Positions 9,418 through 19,383 of a stretch of DNA of 64,000 nucleotides are shown in pieces (position 1 is the stretch's first letter; the number at the start of each line of letters is the position of its first letter). Below the pieces are notes generated by a model, which saw only the letters and a list, made by a program, of their open reading frames with translations, was not told the DNA's origin and ran no database searches. The position numbers and the translations under genes are program-made. The stretch lies in assembly GCA_022571215.1 (NCBI GenBank), contig JACZYG010000005.1, positions 50,653 to 114,652 on the forward strand, in the 5' to 3' direction. The stretch comes from Fidelibacterota bacterium. Lineage in GTDB: Bacteria > Fidelibacterota > SORT01.

Positions 9418-9439
9418 GGCCGCCGATTATTTCAGACCG

Positions 9440-10858
9440 CTAAATATCGTAGTATAGCGCGAACTCATACGGATGAGGTCTCATTCTCATTTCATTTACC
9501 TCATTCTCCATCTTGTAATCTATCCACGTACTTAAAACATCCTCGGTCATCACATCTCCTTTCAGGAGGAATTCATGATCGTCTTTCAGCGCGTTCAGCG
9601 CCTCTTCCAATGAACCGGGAGTAGAAGGCACTTTGGCCAATTCTTCCGGCTCCAGATCATAAATATTCCTGTCAAGAGGTTCACCCGGATCAATCTTATT
9701 CTGTATTCCGTCAAGACCCGCCATTAAAATCGCCGTAAAGGCGAGGTATGGATTGCATGCCGAATCAGGCACCCTGAACTCGATCCTCTTTGTTTTCGGA
9801 TTTGAAGAGTACATCGGAATTCGAATAACCGCGCTTCTGTTCCGTTGAGAGTACGCTAAGTTAACCGGAGCTTCAAATCCCGGTACCAAGCGTTTGAAGG
9901 AATTAGTAGTGGGATTTGTGAACGCCACAACAGCCGGCGCATGCTTCAATAATCCGCCCATGAAATGCATCCCTAATTCGCTCAGACCCGCATATTCTGT
10001 CCCTGCAAACAGGTTTTCATCGCCCTTCCACAAACTAAAATGCGTATGCATACCGGAACCGTTGTCTCCATAGATAGGTTTCGGCATGAAGGTAACAGTC
10101 TTGTTATGTTTTTTCGCCGTGTTCTTAACGATATATTTGAATAACAAAATTCCGTCAGCTATTTTCACAAGAGAGTCATATTTGAGATCGATTTCCGATT
10201 GACCGCCCGATGCAACTTCATGATGTTGAGTTTCAGGATGAAGACCGCAACTTATCATGGTCAGCATCATTTCACTGCGAAGATCCACCAACGAATCGGT
10301 TGGAGGCACCGGGAAATATCCCTCTTTATATCTCGGCTTATGTCCAAGATTAGGACCTTCATCACTTCCCGAGTTCCATCTTCCCTCTTTCGAATCAACA
10401 ATATAATAGCATGAATTTTCCGTTTGGTCGAATCTAACGTCATCAAAAATAAAAAATTCCGCTTCAGGTCCGATATAAGCCGTATCGGCTATGCCGGTGG
10501 ATTTAAGATAATTTTCCGCCTTTTGAGCGACAAAACGAGGGCATCTGCTGTACCGCTCTCTCGTGATCGGGTCGTATACATCGCAAACCATACTGATAGT
10601 CGGATTGCTTAGAACGGGATCAATGATAGCAGTAGATGGATCCGGTATTACAAGCATATCGGATTCATTGATTTTTTGCCACCCTCTTATACTCGAACCG
10701 TCGAAACCAAGCCCCTCTTCAAACATATCATCGTCTAACAGACTTATGGGAACCGTGAAATGTTGCCAGATACCGGGGAAATCCATAAATTTCAAATCTA
10801 CCAATTCCGCCCCTGATTCTTTGGCTAATTTGTAAACTTCACTGCGGTTGTCCGCCAT
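9440..10858 (-). CDS. glnA: Glutamine synthetase, type I
   Basis: Makes glutamine from glutamate, ammonia and ATP in the cytoplasm; forms a dodecamer. 472 residues, the full GSI length. Visible: DGSSIRGW near the N-terminus, the metal and ammonia-site region [10 protein letters not shown], the ATP-binding segment [14 protein letters not shown], and [10 protein letters not shown]. The NIYDLEPEE motif contains Tyr400, aligning with the adenylylated Tyr of the GSI-beta class, so control by an adenylyltransferase is possible. A strong ribosome site (AAAGGAGG) precedes the ATG. It follows glnB by 18 bases, a standard nitrogen-control pair, and is the last gene of the long run that begins at ccmE. 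Confidence 0.97.
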   Translation of the reverse strand: MADNRSEVYKLAKESGAELVDLKFMDFPGIWQHFTVPISLLDDDMFEEGLGFDGSSIRGWQKINESDMLVIPDPSTAIIDPVLSNPTISMVCDVYDPITRERYSRCPRFVAQKAENYLKSTGIADTAYIGPEAEFFIFDDVRFDQTENSCYYIVDSKEGRWNSGSDEGPNLGHKPRYKEGYFPVPPTDSLVDLRSEMMLTMISCGLHPETQHHEVASGGQSEIDLKYDSLVKIADGILLFKYIVKNTAKKHNKTVTFMPKPIYGDNGSGMHTHFSLWKGDENLFAGTEYAGLSELGMHFMGGLLKHAPAVVAFTNPTTNSFKRLVPGFEAPVNLAYSQRNRSAVIRIPMYSSNPKTKRIEFRVPDSACNPYLAFTAILMAGLDGIQNKIDPGEPLDRNIYDLEPEELAKVPSTPGSLEEALNALKDDHEFLLKGDVMTEDVLSTWIDYKMENEVNEMRMRPHPYEFALYYDI

Positions 10859-10876
10859 TAACTACCTCCTTTTTTG

Positions 10877-11224
<348 letters not shown>

Positions 11225-11230
11225 TTATCC

Positions 11231-11998
11231 TTACGCTGCCGGTAGCAGAAGCTTATTCAAAAATCCCCTTAGCGCGCTCTCTTCTAATCCTCTCTGAAAG
11301 ATTCCCTCGTGAGCAAGCGCGATTCTTCCCGTTTCTTCTGAAACGACGACTACCACGGCATCTGATTCTTCAGATAATCCCAACGCCGCCAAATGACGCG
11401 TTCCCATTCTTTTATCAATGGTCGGGTTCTCGGAGAGGGGGAGAATACATTTTGCCGACTCGATCGTATCGCCCGAGATCACCACTGCTCCATCATGGAG
11501 AGGCGATTGCGGATTGAAGATAGACACTAACAATTCGGGTGTGGCGCGCGCGTTTAACCGGACTCCATTTTCAACAATTGATTTTAACCCGGCGTCTCTC
11601 TGGATTACAAGAAGACCTCCATACCGTTTCTTCGACAATTCAAATACTGTCTCTATTATTGTATCGATGGCTCGTATCCCCTCAACCTGAAAAAGCTTTC
11701 GAGCCAGTCTGCTCTGTCCGAGGGTCAGAAGAATACGCCTTAACTCAGGCTGAAAGAGTATGACGAAGGCTATCACCCAGACCGTCCTGATGTTTTCTAT
11801 AAGCCATGCCATTCCGCTCATATTAAGGAATTGAACTATGACCGATACCATAAGTATGACTGCCAATCCAACCATCATCTGAGCCGCGCGTGACCCTCTC
11901 AATGCCTGGTATAACTTATAGAAGATGAAGCTAACAGCTAAGACGTCCACTACGTCAATCAGTGATACCGTAAGAAACCCTATCTTAAACAGCTCCAA
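11231..11998 (-). CDS. cdaA: CdaA-type diadenylate cyclase (c-di-AMP synthase)
   Basis: Makes the second messenger c-di-AMP from two ATP at the inner face of the membrane. 255 residues: three N-terminal membrane helices (about 10-28, 40-60, 66-83) and a DAC/DisA_N domain (about 105-235). The DGA motif is at 169-171. The second motif, normally RHR, reads RHL (Arg201-His202-Leu203), checked at the DNA level. The start is TTG immediately after the folP stop. Unlike Firmicutes there is no cdaR/glmM beside it; the neighbours are folP upstream and glnB-glnA downstream. The RHL change makes full activity slightly uncertain. Confidence 0.92.
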   Translation of the reverse strand: MELFKIGFLTVSLIDVVDVLAVSFIFYKLYQALRGSRAAQMMVGLAVILMVSVIVQFLNMSGMAWLIENIRTVWVIAFVILFQPELRRILLTLGQSRLARKLFQVEGIRAIDTIIETVFELSKKRYGGLLVIQRDAGLKSIVENGVRLNARATPELLVSIFNPQSPLHDGAVVISGDTIESAKCILPLSENPTIDKRMGTRHLAALGLSEESDAVVVVVSEETGRIALAHEGIFQRGLEESALRGFLNKLLLPAA

Positions 11999-11999
11999 T

Positions 12000-12869
12000 T
12001 TAATTCACTTCCGCAGCATTGGCTATCAAATCGGCTATCTTTATCGCGCCGGATATACCCGTTACATCGTGCACCCGAACGATATCCGCCCCGAAAAGAA
12101 TGCTTGCCGTAACGGCAGCCGCAGTCGCATCGAGCGTATCATTCGGCGAGACAGACAGTGTCTTCCATAAAAACGATTTCCGGGAGGGACCGACCAGGAT
12201 AGGGTGTCCTAATGCCCGGAAATAACCGAGATTTTTTATCAGTTCAAAGTTGTCTTCGATTTTTTTCCCAAATCCGATCCCGGGATCTATGATGATCTTG
12301 TCCTTATCAATACCGGCTTCTGTTCCGATCTTTATTGAATCAGACAGATAATTTTTTATCTCTTCAAGCATATTATCATAGTGAGGGTCTAATTGCATAT
12401 CACGCGGTGACCCCTTGATATGCATCAACACGACCGGAACCTTCTTTTCGGCAGCCAGGGTTGCCATTTCCTCGTCAAACCTTAACCCACTGATGTCATT
12501 AATCAGAGAAGCTCCGGCGCTGATTGCCTCCTTTGCCACTTCTGATTTGTATGTATCCACAGAAATCGGAACGTCAACCGAATCGGCTAATTCAGTGATA
12601 ACCGGAATCACTCTCTCAAGCTCTTCTTGAAGTGACACGGGGTCAGCTCCCGGACGTGTGGATTCACCACCCACGTCAATAATATCAGCTCCCTCATCCG
12701 CCAAGGCTATACCCTTTTTGACAGCCTCATTTTTATTTAAGAACAATCCGCCGTCAGAAAAAGAATCGGGCGTCACATTGAGAATTCCCATCACAAGTGT
12801 TCGCCCGTTAAATTTGAGAAGATAGTCACCCGTTTGAATCGCGAGCGGGCTAACCTTCTGTACGCTCAA
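12000..12869 (-). CDS. folP: Dihydropteroate synthase
   Basis: Folate synthesis: joins p-aminobenzoate to dihydropterin pyrophosphate. 289 residues, normal length. Signatures: GILNVTPDSFSDGG (pterin pyrophosphate loop), DIGGESTRPGA-type segment reading DVGGESTRPGADPV, and the C-terminal DIVRVHDV. The TTG start gives SVQKVSPLAIQTGDYLLKF. It is followed after one base by cdaA; the folP-cdaA pairing is common in several phyla. This is the target family of sulfonamides; no resistance-type insertion is obvious. Confidence 0.96.
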   Translation of the reverse strand: MSVQKVSPLAIQTGDYLLKFNGRTLVMGILNVTPDSFSDGGLFLNKNEAVKKGIALADEGADIIDVGGESTRPGADPVSLQEELERVIPVITELADSVDVPISVDTYKSEVAKEAISAGASLINDISGLRFDEEMATLAAEKKVPVVLMHIKGSPRDMQLDPHYDNMLEEIKNYLSDSIKIGTEAGIDKDKIIIDPGIGFGKKIEDNFELIKNLGYFRALGHPILVGPSRKSFLWKTLSVSPNDTLDATAAAVTASILFGADIVRVHDVTGISGAIKIADLIANAAEVN

Positions 12870-12908
12870 TTTCTTAGTCCCGGTCCCTCAGACAGTCTAT
12901 CATTTGTT

Positions 12909-15005
12909 TTACTTTTCTTTCCCTTCTTTCGTTTTTTTCCTTGACGAAGATACATTCTTACGCTTGGTTTTTTCTTTTCCATGTCTTCCGTTCGAGGGCG
13001 GCGCAAGTTTCTTGCCTGCTATGAGGGTATCCAGCTCCTTACTGTTTATTATTTCTCTTTCTAACAATCCCTCGGCAATCCTTTTGAGCGCAGACAACCT
13101 CTTCTTCAGGATAGACGTCGCTCTCTCTTCGGCACTGAGGACGATTGCGCTCACTTCGCTGTCAATTTTCATTGCCGTGTTTTCACTATAGTCCCTATGC
13201 TGAGATATCTCTCTAGCGAGAAATATTTCTTCGCCTTTTTTGCCGAATGTAAGCGGCCCGAGTTTATCGCTCATTCCCCATTCACAAACCATTTTTCTTG
13301 ATAGCTCCGTCGCTCTCTCAATATCGTTTCCGGCGCCCGTTGTATACTCATCATAGATAAGTTTTTCTGCCGCTCTGCCGCCGAGCAATATGGCGAGTTG
13401 CGTGTTTATCATTGTTCTCGAATAGTTGTGTCTTTCATCTATCGGCAGTTGATGGGTCACCCCTAACGTTCCGCCTCTTGGTATTATAGTTACCTTATGA
13501 ATCGGATCGGCGTCCGGAATAGACCTCGCGACCAGAGCATGTCCCGCTTCGTGGTAAGCGGTGATCATTCTTTCACCGTCGCTTATGATCATACTCGTAC
13601 GAGCGACTCCCATCATAACCTTGTCTTTAGCATCTTCAAAATCTTCTATCTCAACCACTTTCTTGTTTTTGCTTGACGCCAAAAGCGCCGCCTCGTTGAC
13701 TAAATTAGCTAAATCCGCGCCTGACAGTCCCGGTGTACCTTTCGCGAGAATGGACAGATCTATATTTTTGGCTAATTTAACATTTCGGGTATGTATTTTC
13801 AATATGCCCATCCTGCCGCGAACGTCAGGATTTCCTACAATCACCAGCCTGTCGAATCTTCCCGGGCGAAGAAGCGCTTTGTCCAAAACATCCGCTCGAT
13901 TTGTGGCTGAGATCAGAATCACGCCCTCAGTAGACTCAAATCCGTCCATTTCAACCAACAGCTGATTCAGAGTCTGTTCTCTTTCGTCATGGCCTCCGCC
14001 AACCCCCGCTCCTCTTGTTCTTCCAACCGCGTCAAGCTCGTCAATAAATATTATACATGGAGCATTCTTTCTACCCTGCTCGAATAAATCTCTGACTCTT
14101 GACGCTCCGACTCCCACGAACATTTCAACAAAATCGGCGCCACTGATGCTGAAAAACGGTACATCAGCTTCTCCCGCCACTGCTTTCGCAAGCAGCGTTT
14201 TCCCTGTTCCGGGGGGTCCCGTCAATAGTATGCCTTTTGGTATTTTACCGCCAAGACGGCTGAATTTTTCAGGTTCCTTTAAAAATCCTATGACCTCTTC
14301 GAGCTCGTGTTTTGCTTCGTCAGCGCCGGCAACATCTTTGAAAGTTATCTGTCTATCTTTGTCGGTTAGAATACGCGCTTTACTCTTCCCGAATGAGAAT
14401 ATGCCTTTTGGACCGCCCCCTTGCATCCTCCTCATCATTATGAACCAAAAAACAAATATCAATATCCATGGACTTAGCTGGAGAAGATATCCGACCCAGT
14501 CCATTGATTTTACTTTGAAATTATATTTTAGACCGACCCTGTCCCATTCCGCGAGAACTTCCGAATCAGCATAATTGGCAGGTAAGATTACCATGAATTT
14601 ATCTTCTACGACCACTGCGATCGAATCATCTATACCGCCTCTTTTTGATTGCCTCATGACCGTAGCAGGATTATACAATTCTCCGTGAAATTCGTTTTCC
14701 ACGATCGTGGCTTGCGTGATAATTCCGCTAAGCAAAAATGATCTGAACTCGGAAAAGCTGACTTCAATTTCTTCTTTCTGATCAAAAGCCAATATTTGCG
14801 CAAGTATAATGAACCCCACCGCTATCATCAGCCAAAGCATTAAATTTCGCACGGCTTTTTTACCCGGTTGGTTCTCCCCATCGGTAGAATTTGCTCTTTT
14901 CGAGGTTTCTTTCGGACGGAGTTTCAGTTTTTTCAGTGGATTCTTACCGCTGCTCTTCTTCTGCTTCATCTTCTCTTCGTTTTCATTTTTATTTTTTGCA
15001 ACCAT
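12909..15005 (-). CDS. ftsH: ATP-dependent zinc metalloprotease FtsH
   Basis: Membrane-anchored hexameric protease that removes damaged or short-lived membrane and cytosolic proteins. 698 residues. Two membrane helices (about 52-73 and 174-192) flank the small periplasmic domain. AAA domain: Walker A GPPGTGKT (263-270), Walker [30 protein letters not shown]. Protease site HEAGH at 485-489. The first 50 residues are a very basic, low-complexity extension ahead of helix 1, and the C-terminus is a second Lys-rich tail; both are longer than in the E. coli protein (644 residues). It lies between hpt and folP; the tilS-hpt-ftsH order is widely conserved. Confidence 0.97.
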   Translation of the reverse strand: MVAKNKNENEEKMKQKKSSGKNPLKKLKLRPKETSKRANSTDGENQPGKKAVRNLMLWLMIAVGFIILAQILAFDQKEEIEVSFSEFRSFLLSGIITQATIVENEFHGELYNPATVMRQSKRGGIDDSIAVVVEDKFMVILPANYADSEVLAEWDRVGLKYNFKVKSMDWVGYLLQLSPWILIFVFWFIMMRRMQGGGPKGIFSFGKSKARILTDKDRQITFKDVAGADEAKHELEEVIGFLKEPEKFSRLGGKIPKGILLTGPPGTGKTLLAKAVAGEADVPFFSISGADFVEMFVGVGASRVRDLFEQGRKNAPCIIFIDELDAVGRTRGAGVGGGHDEREQTLNQLLVEMDGFESTEGVILISATNRADVLDKALLRPGRFDRLVIVGNPDVRGRMGILKIHTRNVKLAKNIDLSILAKGTPGLSGADLANLVNEAALLASSKNKKVVEIEDFEDAKDKVMMGVARTSMIISDGERMITAYHEAGHALVARSIPDADPIHKVTIIPRGGTLGVTHQLPIDERHNYSRTMINTQLAILLGGRAAEKLIYDEYTTGAGNDIERATELSRKMVCEWGMSDKLGPLTFGKKGEEIFLAREISQHRDYSENTAMKIDSEVSAIVLSAEERATSILKKRLSALKRIAEGLLEREIINSKELDTLIAGKKLAPPSNGRHGKEKTKRKNVSSSRKKTKEGKEK

Positions 15006-15026
15006 ATCTTATCTATTATACGTTAT

Positions 15027-15593
15027 TCATTCAGGAGGAAGTTCCCTCATCCTATAAATAGATTCTAAACTCCTTAATTTCTGTGCGTAATCCAGTCCAT
15101 ACCCTACAACATAGTTATTAGGTATATTAAATCCGACATATTTTATTTTCACGCCCACGCTCGCATCGGTTTCTTTAAAAAGCAAAGACGCAAACTCTAC
15201 TGATTTTGTATCGCTGTCTTCCATTCTTCTTTTAAGAAACCTGACCGTAAGCCCCGTATCAACTATATCCTCAACTATGATAATATGTCTTCCATTTATA
15301 TCAGCTGAAATATCTTTTATCAATCTCACAGTGCCGCTTGTTCTTGTTGCATCCGCATAACTTGATATCTTTATAAAATCAACCTCGCAATCGAGTTCGA
15401 TTTTTCTAATCAGGTCAGCCATAAACATGAACGAACCGTTCAAAACCCCTATCAATATCGGGTCTTTATCCGAATAATCAGTTGTAATAGCGGCGGCAAT
15501 GGATGATATTTTCTCGTTTATCTCTTCTTGAGTGATCACCTCGTCAAGGTTTTCCATTCTGGAATAATATTTTATCGTCTCTTTCTTATCCAT
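15027..15593 (-). CDS. hpt: Hypoxanthine phosphoribosyltransferase
   Basis: Purine salvage: converts hypoxanthine (and often guanine) with PRPP to the nucleotide. 188 residues. The PRPP-binding motif reads IIIVEDIVDTG, and the base-binding region VGFNIPNNYVVGYGLDYAQKLR is the usual Hpt C-terminus. An alternative start is the Met at residue 13 (MENLDEVIT), which would give a more typical N-terminus; neither start has a strong ribosome site. It follows tilS by five bases, in the conserved tilS-hpt-ftsH order. Confidence 0.94.
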   Translation of the reverse strand: MDKKETIKYYSRMENLDEVITQEEINEKISSIAAAITTDYSDKDPILIGVLNGSFMFMADLIRKIELDCEVDFIKISSYADATRTSGTVRLIKDISADINGRHIIIVEDIVDTGLTVRFLKRRMEDSDTKSVEFASLLFKETDASVGVKIKYVGFNIPNNYVVGYGLDYAQKLRSLESIYRMRELPPE

Positions 15594-15598
15594 ACAGA

Positions 15599-16993
15599 CT
15601 AATTCAAATTTATGCTTTTAATTTTAAGATGAACTACCTCTTTTGTCCTTTCACTAACTTTATATTTATCACTCAATCTAATGCCGCATACCCAAATTAT
15701 GTCATCGCCACATTCCAATACGGAAATTTTCCTTTTTCTATTGAGACCAATTTTCTTTTCGGTCAGCAAATCACTTATATTTTTCGTACCGTTAAACCCT
15801 AAAGGTTGAAATTTATCGCCATCTTTCCAAGAACGAATTTTAAGCGGGCTTCCGGAGATCAGTCTATGATCGACAACTTCATGATCGTTTCCTTTCGGTA
15901 ACTTGGAATTTTTCTTCCAACCCGAGATGCTTGTTTCTAATATTATATCTCCAAATTGTACAGAGTCGCCTATTTGTAGAGGGATTTCTTCTGAGAAAAC
16001 GGAATCTTTGTAAATTACAATATTGCTTCTGTCTTTTAACACTTTAAATCCATTTGAGAGAGAGATTTCCATTCCGGTATCACCGGTCTTTACAAGTTCT
16101 AAAATATCGTCGAACTGTCGGCTTAAAACTGTAGGTGACTCCTTCTCTATGCGTTTAAGAGCGTTATTTATCACATAATACCCTATCAGTTTAAAATAAT
16201 TGCTCATCGGAGGAATAGCAAGAATAATCTCTGACTTCTTCTCAGATACCAGAGATTTTTCAAAAATATTCTTAGAGAACTTTTGCAGCTCCTCTGATAA
16301 TTGTTCAAACGTCCGGGCTGATCTCGATGCCACCTCCGCGGCAGATGGATTCAGCTCTTTCAAAATAGGAATAACTTCATTTCTCAGCCTGTTCCGCGTA
16401 TACTCATCCTTTCTGTTTGAGCTGTCCTCCACCCAATCGATCTTTTGGGATTTAGCATACTCTTCTATCTGTGATCTGTCGCAGAATAATAAAGGTCTTA
16501 TATAATAACCCTCTTTTATGCTGATTCCCGACATACCGATCGGACCCGCTCCGCCGATCAACCTCATAAGCAGAGTCTCAAGTTGGTCATCCCTGTGATG
16601 CGCGGTCGCTACCTTTGTGAAATTATATTTTGCCACAAACTCCGCATACGCATTACGCCTCAATATATGCGCCGCATCCTGGATCGAAGTTCCAAGTTTC
16701 TTCGTTTCACGCTTGACATTCAACTTTTCGAGATAAAATGGGACGCTTAATTCCGATGCTAATTCCTCAACGAATTTCGCATCCCGCTCCGCCTCCTCAC
16801 CCCGTAATTGATGATTGAAATGTATTACAGATAACTCTATGCCATATTCTCCACATTCTTCGCTGAGCAGATGCAGCATCAGAGTTGAATCCACTCCGCC
16901 TGAAACGGCGGCAAGAACTTTGTCCCCTTTGTTAAGAAGCTGATTCTTATTGATAAATTTATGAAAATTGCTCCGGAATTGACTGTTATTCAT
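15599..16993 (-). CDS. tilS: tRNA(Ile)-lysidine synthase
   Basis: Converts C34 of the CAU-anticodon tRNA-Ile to lysidine so that it reads AUA. 464 residues from the start chosen here. The PP-loop ATP site reads AVSGGVDSTLMLHLL, and the motif TAHHRDDQLETLLMRLIGGAG is typical of TilS. The C-terminal part (about 380-460) resembles the TilS C-terminal domain. I chose the ATG at 16993 (MNNSQFRSN), with GAAGGTGAG upstream, over an ATG at 17029 that has no ribosome site and overlaps moaE by 44 bases. With this start the overlap with moaE is eight bases. Confidence 0.94.
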   Translation of the reverse strand: MNNSQFRSNFHKFINKNQLLNKGDKVLAAVSGGVDSTLMLHLLSEECGEYGIELSVIHFNHQLRGEEAERDAKFVEELASELSVPFYLEKLNVKRETKKLGTSIQDAAHILRRNAYAEFVAKYNFTKVATAHHRDDQLETLLMRLIGGAGPIGMSGISIKEGYYIRPLLFCDRSQIEEYAKSQKIDWVEDSSNRKDEYTRNRLRNEVIPILKELNPSAAEVASRSARTFEQLSEELQKFSKNIFEKSLVSEKKSEIILAIPPMSNYFKLIGYYVINNALKRIEKESPTVLSRQFDDILELVKTGDTGMEISLSNGFKVLKDRSNIVIYKDSVFSEEIPLQIGDSVQFGDIILETSISGWKKNSKLPKGNDHEVVDHRLISGSPLKIRSWKDGDKFQPLGFNGTKNISDLLTEKKIGLNRKRKISVLECGDDIIWVCGIRLSDKYKVSERTKEVVHLKIKSINLN

Positions 16994-17411
16994 AAAGCTC
17001 ACCTTCGTAACCGATCCATTCCTCACCATCCGCCCACACCTCTTTTTTCCATATCGGCACTATGGATTTCAACCGTTTGACCGCATATCTGCAGGCGTCA
17101 AACGCTTCCTGGCTGTGCGGCGCGCTGACTGCGATCACGACTATATTTTCTCCTAACTCCACTCTGCCAATCCTGTGAACGAATGCTCCATCCGTTATGT
17201 TGTATTTTTCTTTCAGCTCACCCAATATAAACGCCATTTTCTTCTCCGCCATCTCGGGATAGGCGTCATATTCCAAATAAGTTACCTCTCTGCCTCGTGA
17301 TGTTTTTCTTGCGGTTCCGAGAAAAGTGAGCACAGCTCCCGCCTCGATATTTTTTACCGACGAGGAGATAACAGTAGGGTCTATAGCTTCAGTGGTGATC
17401 TCTACTTTCAT
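16986..17411 (-). CDS. moaE: Molybdopterin synthase large subunit
   Basis: Together with MoaD it inserts two sulfurs into precursor Z to make molybdopterin. 141 residues. Conserved: GAVLTFLGTARKTSRG, LEYDAYPEMAEKKM, HRIGRVELGE and the catalytic-lysine region KRLKSIVPIWKKEVWADGEEW. It follows moaD by 17 bases. The other Moco genes in the window are far away (moaA at 32 kb; moeA and moaB at 42-43 kb), so the pathway genes are dispersed. Confidence 0.96.
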   Translation of the reverse strand: MKVEITTEAIDPTVISSSVKNIEAGAVLTFLGTARKTSRGREVTYLEYDAYPEMAEKKMAFILGELKEKYNITDGAFVHRIGRVELGENIVVIAVSAPHSQEAFDACRYAVKRLKSIVPIWKKEVWADGEEWIGYEGELYE

Positions 17412-17428
17412 GGGTTTATATCACACAA

Positions 17429-17674
17429 TTATCCGCCGCTTACCGGAGGAAGATACGCTACTTCATCGCCGTCTTTTAACTCGATATCACCTTCGATAAA
17501 TTCTTGATTAACCGCAATTCGGACCGAACTGTCGAATGACTCTACCTTTGGATAAAGTTCATATAGTTTTTTTGATAGGTTCTCAACTGAACATTTTCCC
17601 TCTACTTCAATTTCCAATTGACCTTTTCCAGCTATATCTTTTAGCGATGCAAATAAGAGAACGTTTATTTTCAA
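17429..17674 (-). CDS. moaD: Molybdopterin synthase sulfur carrier subunit
   Basis: Ubiquitin-like sulfur carrier, 81 residues, ending in the required Gly-Gly (PPVSGG), which is activated and thiocarboxylated. A beta-grasp pattern is visible (INVLLFASLKDIAG, then a DEVAYLPPVSGG tail). The start is TTG and overlaps the upstream hydrolase stop codon as TTGA, indicating translational coupling. moaE follows directly. Confidence 0.94.
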   Translation of the reverse strand: MKINVLLFASLKDIAGKGQLEIEVEGKCSVENLSKKLYELYPKVESFDSSVRIAVNQEFIEGDIELKDGDEVAYLPPVSGG

Positions 17675-18309
17675 AATTCAAATCCCGGTTGTAAAAAAGG
17701 ATTGGTGTCTATCTCTTTCCCTATTGTCGTTTCCGCGCCATGACCGCTATAAACAACGGTATCCCTGTCAAGCGGGAATAATTTATCATTGATGGAAGTT
17801 CTTAATATCTCCCAAGAACCGCCCGGAAGATCTACTCTTCCCACACTCCCCGCAAAAAGTACGTCTCCGGAAAAAATCATATCGTCCATACTGAATGTAA
17901 CGCTTCCGGGAGAATGACCGGGAGTGAATAAAACTTCGATTTTCGATGAGGCTAAACTGAACTGATCCCCTTCCGCAATATTTCCATCTACCTCGGGAAC
18001 TTCGTAATTACCGTTCAGACCCAACATTTCAGCCTGTTTAGGGAGCGCGTTTAAAAGTGGAATATCGTTTTCATTCAGATAGAATGGAGCATTTGTAGCT
18101 TCTTTAACCGCGTTTACGCCTAACACATGATCGATATGCGCATGTGTGTTCAGGATATATTTAACGACTAATTTTTCTGATTTTATTACTTCTAAGATTT
18201 GAGCAGGGTTTTCACCCGGATCGATAACTATTGATTCTTTGGTACTCTCATCACTTATGAGATAAGCGTTTTCTTGGTAAACACCGAGTACGAATTTCCT
18301 GATCTTCAA
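17671..18309 (-). CDS. Metallo-beta-lactamase-fold hydrolase, glyoxalase II-like
   Basis: 212-residue soluble hydrolase with the binuclear metal motif HAHIDH (in LNTHAHIDHVLG), a later His in FTPGHSPGS, Asp in FSGDVLF and His in YSGHGAETTIG, all in the expected order. The family (YcbL/glyoxalase II-like) hydrolyses thioesters or related compounds, but the substrate cannot be read from the sequence. The start is TTG, three bases after the upstream GAPDH-like gene. The fixed position between that gene and moaD may be only operon convenience. Confidence 0.85.
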   Translation of the reverse strand: MKIRKFVLGVYQENAYLISDESTKESIVIDPGENPAQILEVIKSEKLVVKYILNTHAHIDHVLGVNAVKEATNAPFYLNENDIPLLNALPKQAEMLGLNGNYEVPEVDGNIAEGDQFSLASSKIEVLFTPGHSPGSVTFSMDDMIFSGDVLFAGSVGRVDLPGGSWEILRTSINDKLFPLDRDTVVYSGHGAETTIGKEIDTNPFLQPGFEF

Positions 18310-18312
18310 CTG

Positions 18313-19383
18313 TCATACCTCTGTAAAAAACAGATCCTTTAGTGATTGAAGCCGTTCATGATGCGTTTCAGGATTTATAAGCCATAATGCCGCAGAGATG
18401 CTGCTCAGTAAGGAATTCCCATCCTGAGGAGTAAAGCTATATCCTATGACTTCATGACCATCCTTCACATGAAGCGTGGGTTTTGCTATCACTGTCTCGT
18501 TCAATATCCGTCCATAATGACCATGATCCCTTCCAAAGGAAAACACGGTACTTGTACTTAATTTGTGTGTCATTGCCACGAGTGGATTTGCGCTGAACCG
18601 TTCAAGTAATTTCTCAATGGTGATCTCTTCTTTCACCTTGATATTGAAATAAAGTATATGCATATACTGGGAATTTACCTTCATTGCGGAGGAAAATATT
18701 TTCGGTTCGATCCCAAGTGTTTTAAATAAGAGCGCTGCATCCCTCGCATGGTGTGTTCCATAATCATTATCAGAGTGTATGCCGACTTCGGGAGCAGGGA
18801 TGAAATTTGTTTCCTGACTTATGTCATTTGCGCGCCTTATGCATACAAAATGACCTTCGGTCAGATTGTCATAATCTTTATTTGTATAGGCTATAGTATT
18901 TATAAGAGAAGAAATATTATGAGTATTACAACTCACTACCTGTATAAATTGGTCTTCACCGATTTTAAGCGCTTCGTCGTTGACCCCTCTTGCGTATGGT
19001 TTACCGAATCCGAATTCGCTGCCTTGAGCAATAAACCCTTTAGTATTATGCGTAAATTTACTGTAATATTCGGTCTTATTTTTATGACCTATCCCTTTTG
19101 GTGTACAGTCAATCACAACTGTGGCGTTATCAATAGCTTCGATAGACTCATAAGTAGGTGTGATTCCAATCTCCAGAAACCCGTTTTTGGTATCTTTATC
19201 TACCGCAAGTCGCGCGCCTCTTCTCAAGAGATCCAACACCTTCGACCTGTCACCTCTCAGAGGAGTGTTTTTATGGAAGGTGACCTCATCTATTCCCAAT
19301 TCGTCTTTAAAATCAATTAGCATCCCGATAAGCGGCTCCCCTATCGTACCGGTTCCCACGATATGCACTACTATTTTGCTCAT
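18313..19383 (-). CDS. Type-II (archaeal-type) glyceraldehyde-3-phosphate dehydrogenase-like protein
   Basis: 356 residues resembling the archaeal class of phosphorylating GAPDH rather than bacterial GapA. Visible: Rossmann start VGTGTIGEPL; IDCTPKGIGHKNK, matching the archaeal D-x-x-P-K-x-I-G-x-x-N segment; VSCNT with the presumed catalytic Cys152; IRRAND; THHARDA; His242 in QYMHILYF at the place of the archaeal catalytic His; and FGRDHGHYGRILNE. The sequence is divergent, so substrate and cofactor (NAD or NADP) are open. Its ATG overlaps the ccmD stop by four bases, which ties it to the cytochrome c maturation genes. A related aspartate-semialdehyde or homoserine dehydrogenase is less likely given the VSCNT and THH motifs. 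Confidence 0.75.
   Translation of the reverse strand: MSKIVVHIVGTGTIGEPLIGMLIDFKDELGIDEVTFHKNTPLRGDRSKVLDLLRRGARLAVDKDTKNGFLEIGITPTYESIEAIDNATVVIDCTPKGIGHKNKTEYYSKFTHNTKGFIAQGSEFGFGKPYARGVNDEALKIGEDQFIQVVSCNTHNISSLINTIAYTNKDYDNLTEGHFVCIRRANDISQETNFIPAPEVGIHSDNDYGTHHARDAALLFKTLGIEPKIFSSAMKVNSQYMHILYFNIKVKEEITIEKLLERFSANPLVAMTHKLSTSTVFSFGRDHGHYGRILNETVIAKPTLHVKDGHEVIGYSFTPQDGNSLLSSISAALWLINPETHHERLQSLKDLFFTEV

Larger units (their letters stand above)
8369..9439. other. Gene-free kilobase between glnA and prfB, filled by repeats
   Basis: No credible gene is seen here; short open frames run through repeated hairpins. 8369-8554 holds the prfB leader (a TTGACA at 8421-8426 and a TATAAT at 8404-8409 on the minus strand, but only 11 bases apart, so not a standard pair). 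8555-9218 holds two tandem 334-bp repeat copies. 9219-9324 shows nothing I can name. 9325-9373 is a 49-bp nested palindrome, also found at 38924-38972. 9405-9417 is a small GC hairpin. The block lies directly downstream of glnA, so it may contain its transcription end. Confidence 0.8.

Noticed and set aside
16994..17029. Longer N-terminus for tilS
   Set aside because: No ribosome site and a deep overlap with moaE; the ATG at 16993 has a good site.
18748..19320. 190-residue plus-strand frame
   Set aside because: Lies entirely opposite the GAPDH-like gene and has no recognisable pattern.
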